From Eupeodes corollae (lineage: Eukaryota > Arthropoda > Insecta > Diptera > Syrphidae), in NCBI RefSeq assembly GCF_945859685.1, contig NC_079148.1, forward strand, positions 139,063,133 to 139,127,132: a stretch of DNA of 64,000 bases, read 5' to 3'. Below, one piece after another: positions 55,085 through 64,000 of this stretch (the first letter of the stretch is position 1; every line of letters begins with the position of its first letter). Both the position numbers and the translations under genes were made by a program. The notes under the pieces are model-generated. The model saw nothing but the letters and a program-made list of their open reading frames with translations, was not told the DNA's origin and did not search any database.

Positions 55085-55560
55085 TAAGTTTTCTATGATG
55101 ATGTAAGAATTTTGTCATCCTTCCTGATCTGGCTATAGTTGACAAGGCTTTTTTTCATCCAAAACTCATCTAAAATTCCCACTTGGGATGGTGCCTCAAT
55201 AATAAACTAAAGTCTTTTAGACGTAACTAAAAAAAGAGCTCCAGGCGATCATTCCCTAATTGAGACATTTGATAATCTTGAACACAGCTGCAAGGGATCA
55301 TGCCTATCATTGTTTTTCGATGTTTTTGTAGGTAATGCTCTAATGAAGCAGCCAATTGCATTCCTAACCGCAAACAATTCAACCTTAATTCCATTGCTTC
55401 TAGGAATGCTTATCAGACTACCATTGAACACAATTTTGGACGTACTGTTGAGTATATATTTCCACTCTTTATAATGAAAAAAGTCAATTTGACGAAGTTC
55501 GAAAATGTTTACTTTCGTTAGGCGCCATTTAAGGGTTAATTGAATTTGTTTAAATACGTC
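55085..55560 (+). mobile_element. J1 LINE, 3' part of the split copy
   Basis: Contains TARDHAYHCFSMFL-like sequence (about 55,283-55,325), CIPNRKQFNLNSIASRNAYQ-like codons in mixed frames (about 55,355-55,410), and IEHNFGRTVEYIFPL (55,420-55,465), matching the J1 3' block near 1,660-1,700 (TTGAGCTCAATTTTGGGCGT ACTGTC). Heavily frameshifted. Confidence 0.65.
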
Positions 55561-55599
55561 ATATTTTTAGCTTCCAATTATATTGTATGGATCAATACC

Positions 55600-56085
55600 T
55601 CTGAACGACTGAAATTAAGTCTCTCATTCCGCCTCTTCCCAATCATTGCAGCGTGTTCAAGGCGGAACTTTTGGCGATAAAAGAAGTCTTTTTTTGGCTT
55701 AAAGAAAACCTGATATTAACATCTGATATGATATCCGTATTTTCTCAGATAGTCAATCCACTTTCAAATCTCCGGACTCAGTCTCTACAAACTCTTTAAA
55801 AGTCCATAACTGTCAAGGTGCTTGCTATCTCTAAGCAGATCGTATATAAGCTCTATAATAAGTGTCAAAAGCGGGCAATGTCTAATAGGAGAGCATGCCA
55901 AGCGCCTAGGCGTATTCTTAAATGACTTTTGAAGAAGCTGTATGGATGAGGAAGAGGAGGGTTCTAGGTGCTCTAGCTCAAAAATGCAAGACTTACCTGG
56001 GAGAATTCTTCTATAACGTCCTAATTAATATTATTATTATTCCATCATGGACAGCCACTTTAACCTTACCTAACTTAACCATCCA
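55600..56085 (+). mobile_element. I/R1-like LINE RNase H fragment and 3' end
   Basis: CSVFKAELLAIKEVFFWLKE (catalytic Glu region, about 55,650-55,710), a DIRIFSDSQSTFKS region (Asp; about 55,730-55,765), a CQKRAMSNRRACQAPRRIL segment (about 55,862-55,918), then MRKRRVLGALAQKCKTYLGE (about 55,945-56,005). The last part matches the fragment at 53.1-53.4 kb, and the CCATCATGGACAGCCACTTT and TTACCTAACTTAACC tail follow. Several frames are needed. Confidence 0.65.
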
Positions 56086-58325
56086 ACTTCAACATTTCAT
56101 CTGTATGAAGTAAAACAATTTTGATTCTTAAACTGGAAACTTTTCCTTGAAAATATCGAATTATTTTTGTAACATTTGTTCGTCTTCCTCTTTATTAAAA
56201 ATAGCTTTTGATTGTGTATTTATAAGCAATAAAATTAAGAAAACAGCAATTCACACAACATGTCTTTCCAAGGACGACCAATTTTATATTATCAAGAACA
56301 ACAGATTAAGGACACTCGTAACTCCGAAATCTAAATTCTATTCAAATGGATTATCTATTTTGAGGAAAGTATTTTTATGTCAATCCGTTTGTCTCTGATA
56401 CAAAATAAGCATATCCAAGTTGTATTCAAAAATGCATAAAAGTATTCTTACAGTTCAATGAAGCGACAGAATGCAATCTTTTCACATACACAAAAATGCA
56501 TTTTATATCAAGGTACCATTATCTCTTATATGCTCTGATGATAAAGGACATCATATAAAATTTCGATTTTATTGTGAAATTCTTCCAAGCATACAAAAGG
56601 TCATTCTCATTCACATTGCTTATGAAAATCATATGAAAATAACAACATTGTACTTGCACTTGTATTCGTGTGTACACTAAAATATTAATAAATTGAAAAT
56701 CAGAATAAATAAATTCGTTAGAGTATAAAATTCTGTGACTATTTTTACTTTTTTGCATCATTTATGATAAAATAATTTTTTTAATTCAAACGAGCTTAAA
56801 AATATTTTGATTTTATTGTTTTTTTGGGGAGCAAAATATTTCATGCAATTAGAGAGATTCAATTAATCAGGAGGTGCATACGTTAAAAATTATTTTTAAT
56901 ATTGTTTATTGACTCGTATTCCTTTAAAATGTTTTGTTCACATACGTTATTTTATTAAATATATTTTCTGATGAATCAAAAATCCTATTTTTATTCCAGT
57001 TTCAACTATTCTTTTGTTTTTTCGACAACTTACAAAAATATAACATAATAACTATATTTTTAATTAAATAGTCTTACCTGCTTTTAAAGTTGAATTTAAA
57101 TTCAAAATAAAATAAAATCAAGAGTTTATTGAAATCTTATCAATTTTCAAAATTCATTTGAATTTCTCTTCATAACCAATGTAGTGGTATTTCTTTAAAA
57201 TAATCATATTTTGGTTTTGAAATTGGATTTTATAAATTTAAATTATTTCCTTTTCAAGATACCTAAATGCACCTATACTTATATAAGTCAGTCTTCAAAA
57301 TGTTGATATAACTATTGATTGGTCATCTTGGGATTTGATTTCATTCCTTGATAGTTTTTGTTAGACACATATATAGAATATTTCTTTGCTGTGGTTTGTT
57401 CAATAGATTAAGGAAATCTAGAAAATATTGATTATGAGTATGAAAAACTAGATATATTTTATGAATAAATATTATATCACAAGGAGAGAGAAAATCTTTA
57501 ACTGTATTTCCAAACTTATCAAGAAATACTTGAGGAATTTAATCAAGATGAATTAAATCAAAATGAAAATTTAAATAATAAATAAATTAATTATGAAATA
57601 TATTTTTGAACATAAGAAAATTTCAAATTTAATAAAGAACATCTGAAAATCTAAATAACAACAATAAGGTTAAGACTAATTTTTAATATAAATAACATTC
57701 ATGGAAAAATGTATAACTATTTATTGTAAGCAAACAAAATAAACTGAGTTTTTGTTTGATAATTGAAAAATCAATTGCAATTAAATTGAAAATTTTAAAA
57801 TTTCCCAACTTTTCAAAATCCCTAAAATCTAAATAAATGATTTTTTTAAAAGATTCAAACCAGAAAAGGTATTGACTTTAATAAATTTTTGTAAGGATAA
57901 TTAAATCGAAATATTCAAAAAGAGTTTTTAGAATGAAAATAAGCGAATTAAATACTAACTTTGTCACCTTGAATATTTTACGAACAAAGATGACAACTTA
58001 AAAAAGACCACACAAAATATGTAAACAAAAATATTTTCGAATTATTTATACTTTGATAAGTTTGTTTTTGTTTTTATAAAATTGAAAAAAAACATCCATT
58101 TAGCAGATTTCTTTCCTTCAAAAATAAAATTCATGGCTCGGTCCAACGAATTTTCTCCTGTATCAAAATAGCAAGTTTGGTTTAAAAATAGAATCTCTAT
58201 TTTAAGAATTAAAAATATACCTGTAACATATGTTTACCTTCAAAAACTCAAACACCATTTATATCTTCAAATAAAAACTATATCAATTGTGTTCTAAAAT
58301 GTGTCGATTTTATTAACTTTATTGT
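56086..58325. other. AT-rich non-coding stretch
   Basis: More than 2 kb of very AT-rich sequence with short K/N/I-rich frames only; nothing supported. Confidence 0.45.
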
Positions 58326-58334
58326 TATCAGTCT

Positions 58335-59035
58335 GATTTGTCGAATTGAAAATTTTTACATTAATCGACGTTTCAAGGTCCCGAGATCCTAAATAAAAGA
58401 TTTTTAGAGAGATGTGAGTGTGTACATTGGTTCGTACGTCCGTGTGTTCGGGAAGTTTTTTTCGTCGTCCATAACTCAGGAACCAGTAGAGATATCGAAT
58501 TCAAATACATTTTTTTATACAGATAATAATGCAGAAAGATGCAGAAAGTACTATCAAAAAAATTGAATGGGTGTGAACATTTTGGCAGACCCAAATTATC
58601 TCACGAACTTATAACGCTAGAGACTTGAATTAAATTTAATATAGTAACGTGATACAAAACTAGTATACATTTGAAATAAAATTCAAATAAAAAAAAAACT
58701 AAAGAAAGTTATTTTTGAGCTGCAATATTTTATAAACAAAGAATGATTTTATCTCCAAAATAATTGTATGCAAAAAAAAACGTTTTCGACTTCTGGTAAA
58801 ATTTTGAGCAAAATTGAATTGACAGTTTTTTTTTTACAACAAATAAAGATCAACAAAAAATATAAAAACTTACTAAAAACTTACCTTAAAATCAAATATC
58901 TGTTTCAAAAATTAAAAATATTAGCTTCAAACAAATTGTACCTCACATAAAACATTGTTTTTGACATCCAGTAATTTTTTTATAAAAATCCAACAGTCAG
59001 TTTTCAAAAAATAGTACGCTATCTCCTGAACATTA
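58335..59035 (-). repeat. R-family copy, minus strand, short tandem array
   Basis: Plus-strand order: TGATTTGTCGAATTGAAAAT, CGACGTTTCAAGGTCCCGAG, a GTACGTCCGTGTG segment, CATAACTCAGGAACCAGTAG, AGATAATAATGCAGAAAG, CCCAAATTATCTCACGAAC, ATAACGCTAGAGACTTGAAT, then one to two ~172-bp modules and a truncated 5' end (CAACAGTCAGTTTTCAAAAA near 59,000). It shows the uninterrupted form of the site where RTE copy C4 inserted at 19.0 kb. Confidence 0.8.
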
Positions 59036-59084
59036 AAAGACATTTACTTCAAATTCATTTCATTCATCCATTATGAATTTCCCA

Positions 59085-60100
59085 TAGGAAGTTATTGTAA
59101 TGGGTACGATTTGTCAAATTGAAAATTTTGACATTTCTCGAGGTTTCAAGGTACCTAGAGTCGAAATAAAAGACATTAAGAAATATGTCTGTACGTCCTG
59201 ACGTCCGCAAAAAAAATAAAAACTTAAAAGAAAATTTAACAAAAGTTCTTTAAAATTGATTTTCAAATATTTTTTCAAACATTTGAGATTCTGGATTCCA
59301 CCTAATTTTATCTTATAAGAAATAGTATTGTCAACATTCATTTAAATTTTGAGGAAAATCTAACTGACATATTTTTTTACAAAAAATAAATACCTTAAAA
59401 AAAAAAACAATAATAATACTTGATAAAAATTTACTTTCGATTCAAATAGCTTTTCAAAAATTGAAAATTTTGCCTTCAAACTTTATCTTATTTTACAGCA
59501 AAAAATATTGTTTCGATATTCAGTATTTTTTTTTTAATTGAACAGTCCGTTTCAGTATTCAAATTTGGTAAAAATTGATGTATGGTTCTTGATATCTCTC
59601 AAATTAATTTCATTGATCCAATTTGTAAAAATTTATGAAATGCTACTTAAATTGGTTAAAAGAGTTTTCGACTAAAAATTTATTTAACAAAACTAGATTT
59701 TCTAACTTAACTATTTCTTGATATGAAAAATTTTGGTGGTAATTTTATAATTTTTAAATCAATTCAACTGACAAATTTTTTAAACCAACCCTACAAACCT
59801 TTAAGCAAGCCAAATCGACAGACGAGATGGCCTCTTATTTTGTATTTGTTTATATAAGAAACAAAAATCTTCAAGAAATGCTAAAAGAAATTGGTAAAAA
59901 TTGATTTTCGACTAAAACTCGTTGACAAAAATAGAATTTGAAATTAAACTATTTCATTACTATTAAAAGTATTGTTGGTTTTTTTTAAATTTTTAGGTAT
60001 ACTTCTACTGACATATTTTTTAACCCAACAAGAAAACCTTTAAACTTTTAAACAAAATGAACCGGAAGACGGTATGTTAAGTTATCAGTGTTCAGATTCT
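59085..60100 (-). repeat. R-family copies, minus strand, internally deleted
   Basis: Starts with the terminal hairpin (ATTTCCCATAGGAAGTTATT) and TGGGTACGATTTGTCAAATT, then CCTAGAGTCGAAATAAAAGA and GTCCTGACGTCCG, and jumps directly into tandem modules, losing the GGTTAACC region. It reaches the 5' motif AAATCGACAGACGAGATGGC at about 59,813-59,832. A further partial unit with ACCGGAAGACGGTATG and TTAAGTTATCAGTGTTCAGA (60,062-60,100) looks like another 5' end. Confidence 0.7.
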
Positions 60101-60354
60101 TTTTTTTAAATATTTTTCGTAAAGAGTTGTCCTAGAGCTTATAAATATATGATTTCTATTGGAATTTCGTTAAAAAATATTGACCTGGTTTTGAGAAATA
60201 TTTTATCACCAGTTATTATTTAGAAATTTTAAGAACTTATCAAGAAACAAAAGTATTAAAATCGGTTCATTACTTCCTGAGAACTAAAAAACCCTTCTGG
60301 TGCATTACAAAAATATATTTTTATATTTAAAGATTTTTAATAAAGGAATAACAT

Positions 60355-61815
60355 TCCTTTAGAGTCGAAATAAAATTTTTTAGAAAGATGTCTGTGCGTG
60401 CGTGTGTACGTATGTTCGTATATCCGTACGTCTGTACGTTAGCAACGTTTTTTTCTTCGTTCATAGCACAAGAACCAGAATAATAAGGCAGAAAGATGCA
60501 GAAAGGGCTCTCAAGAAAATTGCGTGGGTGGTTTTTTTACCATAGAAGTTTAAAAAAAAAGGTGAAAATGTTGGTTAACCATAAATATCTTACGAACCAA
60601 AAAAGCTCGAGACTTTAATTAAATTTTATATAATATATTGTAACGTGGTATTAAAGGAGTATATTTTTTGAATAAAAAAATCCATTTAACCGTTTTTTTA
60701 TAAATCAAAAAATCTGAAAAAAAAAAATTTGTCGCCCCCAAAAATTTTATGACTAAAATATGATTATATCTCCAAAACATATTTGTACAACGAAGAATAA
60801 TGTTTTTGACATCTGATAAAATTTTGAGAAAAATCGAATTGACAGTTTTTTTATAAAAAATACAAATCTAAAAAAAACATGACTCAAAGTTGGTAAAAAT
60901 AGAATGTTAATTCAAATATCTTTTCAAGAACTTAACTTAACTTCAAACTTATTTAATCTTTTAAAAAATTTTGTTGTCAACATTCAGTAAAATTTAAAAA
61001 AAATAAAATTGACAGTTTTTTTACAAAAAATTAAAAACCGAAAAAAAATTAACAAAAGTTGGTAAGAAATGATTTTCGACTCAAATATCTTTTCAAAAAT
61101 TTGAGATAATAGCTTCTTACAAATTTTTACTCCTAAGAAATATTGTTTTCAACATTAGAAAAAATTTTGAGAAAAATCGAATCGACAGTTTTTTAAAAAA
61201 AAAAATAAAAACCTAAACAAAAATGTATAAAAGTTGGTAAAAATTGAATTTCGATTTAAATATCTTTTCAATTTTTAAGATATTGGCTTTAATTTACTTT
61301 TGTCTTTCAAAAGAGATTGTTGTTAACATTCAGTAAAATTTAGAAAAAAATCTAACTGACATTTTTTGTACAAAAAATTAAAAACTTAAAAAAATTTAAC
61401 AAAAGTTGGTAAAAATTGATTTTCGACTCATATATCTTTTCAAAAATTGGAGATATTGGCTTTAAACTAATTTTATCTTATAAGAAATATTGTTTTAAAC
61501 ATTCGGTAAAATTTTGAAAAAATCGAATTGACAGTTTTATACAAAAAATAAACGATACTTGGTACAAATTTAATTTCGACTTAAAAAATTAAAAATTATT
61601 GGCTTCATACTTACTTACTTTCGATATTCAGTAATTTTTATATAAAAATCCAACAGTTCGTTTTTTCATAAAAAATAAAATCTACAAGAAATGGTACACA
61701 AATTTGGTAAAAATTGATATGAGTGCATATAGGCTAACTTTTAAGCAAGACAAATCGACAGACGGGATGGGAAGTTATCAGTCAGTGGGTCAAATCCCAG
61801 CCTCTTTTTTGGAAG
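60355..61815 (-). repeat. R-family copy, minus strand, with at least five tandem units and 5' end
   Basis: Plus-strand order: TTTAGAGTCGAAATAAAAT, a CGTGCGTGTGTACG microsatellite (60,398-60,440), TAATAAGGCAGAAAGATGCA, TTGGTTAACCATAAATATCT, TCGAGACTTTAATT, then modules with ATTGACAGTTTTTTTA anchors at about 60,838, 61,008, 61,182, 61,350 and 61,527 (steps of about 170-177), then AAGACAAATCGACAGACGGG, ATGGGAAGTTATCAGTCAGT and GGGTCAAATCCCAGCCTCTT at the 5' end. The terminal hairpin is missing. Confidence 0.82.
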
Positions 61816-61969
61816 TTTGAATTTAATCAGCCCACTGGCCTTTACTGTAAGGGCTAAGTCAGGTATGTAGACAGACAGACAGGCGAAATCGACTTTCCTA
61901 CTATCGAAATGTCATGTTTGATAAAAATCTCGAATTCGAAATTTTTTCGAAAGCAATACTTGCCTCCTA

Positions 61970-62930
61970 ACCCGCCTCACTACTTGGATCGAAAACAACA
62001 ATATACTCAATGAATACCAAGCTGCGTATCGAAAAGATTATAGTACCATTGATTAGATTTTTAATCTTTCATGTCTTATTCAGCTGCAACAAAGCCAGAA
62101 AAAGACACTTTATGCTTGATTCGTACACTTTAAAGTTGCGTTCGAAGCTCTAATTCATAAACTTATTACATTGAGAATCTCGACGAAAATGGTTTAAATT
62201 ATTAAACTATTATACCAAGATACAGTTGCTGCGGTCTGGGATGGAGGCAGTTTCTCTGATTTCTTCCGAACGAGCAAAGGCGTTAAACAAGGTTGCGTTC
62301 TGAAGGCTCTGCTTTTTGTTTTGTTCTTAAATGACCTACATTCTGAACTCCCCATCGGAATACATGTGGAAGGAATCGGTAAAAATATTCTTTTGTATGC
62401 TGATGGTATTGTAATATTGGCTGAGAATCCAGCTTTACTTCAAACAATTATAAACAAGCTCAGCAGCTATTGCAGTTCATCTTGAGAAATCTGAAATTTT
62501 ATTTTTAGGAATGGAGGCCGAAGAGCTTTAAGTGAAAATGGAATTCCAAAGGCGTAGAAGTAAAAATAACAAACCAGTATAATTATCTTGGCATTCGTCT
62601 TTACATACAATATGTGTTGGTCTGAACATCTGACAAAAAGGCAACATCAGAAAATGCAATCAATGCAACCTGGTCTAAGTTCTTGAAAAATAAGTTAATG
62701 CCACATTCAGCAAAGTTTAAAGTACATGATTCAGCCGGCAGATAAATTATGTATTACTGTGCTCAAGTATGGGGTACAAAGAGTACATACAATGTAAAAA
62801 ACTTCAAAGGTTTTTAGTCAAAAGATATTTCAACCTACCAGGTAATACATCAAACTACGTTATAAATATCGAAACCGGTCTTCCTAAAGCGTTTCTTACT
62901 TCAATAATCGATTTTCGGCTCAAATATTAA
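61970..62930 (+). mobile_element. LINE reverse transcriptase fragment, family K
   Basis: NEYQAAYRKDYSTID region (about 62,010-62,055), motif A decayed (FVHFKVAFEALIHK, about 62,118-62,160), AAVWDGGSFSDFFRTSKGVK and QGCVLKALLFVLFLNDLHSE (motif B, 62,228-62,345), ILLYADGIVILAENPALLQT (62,388-62,448; YADD changed to YADG), RNGGRRALSENGIPKA, and CAQVWG and LQRFLVKRYFNLPG-like thumb and connection pieces (62,755-62,850). One Asp of motif A and one of motif C are lost. No tail recognised. Confidence 0.82.
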
Positions 62931-64000
62931 AAAAAAAAATGAAAACATTGTCAAAAAATTCTACTGATAGAGTTTTCTTTAACACAAAAAAAAATAACAT
63001 CCAACAAAAAATTGGTAAAATCTTATTTTAGAATCTAAAACTAAAAGAACAAATAAAGTTACTTATTTCAAAAGTTTAATTTAAGTTAAAAAAAATTAAA
63101 CCCTTATTTCGAATTACTTAACAAAATACACCTATAACCTCAATTATTGATTCCTTAAATGAAAATTTGACCTTTTCGAAAAATAAATAAATGTTTTAAA
63201 TGTCATCAATTAAAAGTTATCCCCCACCCTTTTAAGTTTGAAATAAAAAAAATCGTTTTTATGATATTATTTATTAAAAAAACGTTTATTGTTTTTATTT
63301 TTCAGTTGAATTTCAAATGTTTCCATTTATATTAAGAAAGAATTAAATTGTTAAATGTAACGCTAAGAGTGCTAAGACCATTTTTCAAAGTTTTTTTTTC
63401 GATACAAAGCAGAGATTAAGCTTTAAATTAGCTTACCTCGGTATCAATCTAAAACAGCCTTAACAATAACAAAATTTGCTTGAGTTTAAAATAAATGAAA
63501 CTGGCACTAAAATTAAGTAAAGTTGACAAAATTTGTGGTTTTGTATAAGAATATAGTAAATCGTCCTTTTTAGGAGAAAGTGACAAATCCTACAAAAGTT
63601 TGTCTTATCATATAAAAAATATGTTCGTAAGCTCATATCACTTAACAAAAAAATATGGAAAGCCACCATAAATCCTTCCTTGCCATAAATAATTTTATCT
63701 AAACCTGAGGCTAAAGGGTAAAGTAAATTTATCAAACCACACACAGACACACACAAACACCTTTCAAATCTCTTAATCCGCTCTAATTAATATTTAATTT
63801 AATTTTCCACTGTCCGTCGCGTACGTAGGTGTTCAAATTGAATTGAAATAACTTGCATCATTTACATAAATTCCAATTCCGCAATCACAACATTGACCTT
63901 TCCATTATAGGTATGTGGAACGAAGTATATTATATGTGTAGACACATTGTTGGTTTAGTTACATTTAACTCGTTCTAAATGTTAAAAGATACTTTTTATA
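62931..64000. other. AT-rich non-coding end of window
   Basis: A 98-codon minus-strand frame (63,460-63,756) is open but has no recognisable features. ACACACAGACACACACAAAC simple sequence lies near 63,738-63,760. Confidence 0.4.

Noticed and set aside
61785..61800. GGGTCAAATCCC as a tRNA B box
   Set aside because: It is the fixed 5' motif of the R repeat and has no A box upstream at the right distance.
63460..63756. 98-codon minus-strand frame at the window end
   Set aside because: No motif, no gene signals, AT-bias composition.
1..64000. CRISPR array, prokaryotic operon, phage or plasmid functions
   Set aside because: No spaced short direct repeats, no ribosome-binding sites before clustered genes. 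Splice-like signals and animal transposons throughout indicate a eukaryotic nuclear genome.

Overview
This is intergenic or intronic DNA from a eukaryote, most likely an insect and probably a higher fly. It is very AT-rich and has no operons and no prokaryotic signals. It is packed with decayed animal-type transposons: RTE-like and Jockey/CR1-like LINEs, an I/R1-like LINE with RNase H, mariner-type transposons, tRNA-derived SINEs and a Penelope-like remnant. No complete, intact transposon gene is present. The species assignment is inference from element types and base composition only; no sequence search was possible.

Layout. 0.3-4.2 kb: Jockey/CR1-like copies (family 'J1' here) and two head-to-tail copies of another reverse transcriptase (RT) family ('K'). 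4.2-4.7 kb: end of a long non-coding repeat ('R'). 4.7-8.4 kb: AT-rich, no genes. 8.4-15 kb: a J1 element split by an RTE-like copy (C1, holding the longest reading frame, 528 codons), then two more RTE copies. 15-17.3 kb: microsatellites. 17.3-21.8 kb: a J2 fragment, an R copy split by an RTE insertion with a visible target-site duplication, and an I/R1-like tail with RNase H. 23-26 kb: R copies with an internal tandem array of about 172 bp. 28 kb: mariner relic. 30.2-33.3 kb: a J2 element split by an RTE copy. 33.4-36.1 kb: SINE, mariner copy A, R copy. 36.3-38.1 kb: the best candidate for a host gene (minus strand; TATA box, splice sites, terminal exon, poly(A) signal). 39.2-42 kb: a possible MITE and two RTE copies facing each other. 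44.8-46 kb: mariner copy B. 46.6-47.3 kb: broken acidic reading frame. 48-50.7 kb: SINE, a GCCC-motif block, and a K-type RT interrupted by a Penelope-like remnant with a hammerhead-ribozyme-like core. 53-56.1 kb: J1, RTE and RNase H fragments. 58.3-61.8 kb: a run of R copies. 62-62.9 kb: K-type RT.

How the parts relate. The elements form a nested record of insertions: RTE copies sit inside J1 (twice), J2 and R elements, and the Penelope-like remnant sits inside a K-type RT. RTE is therefore a relatively late arrival. Every RT or transposase examined carries a disabling lesion. The most notable unexplained item is the R family: at least eight partial copies that share end motifs and carry a variable number of ~172-bp tandem units, with no visible coding capacity.
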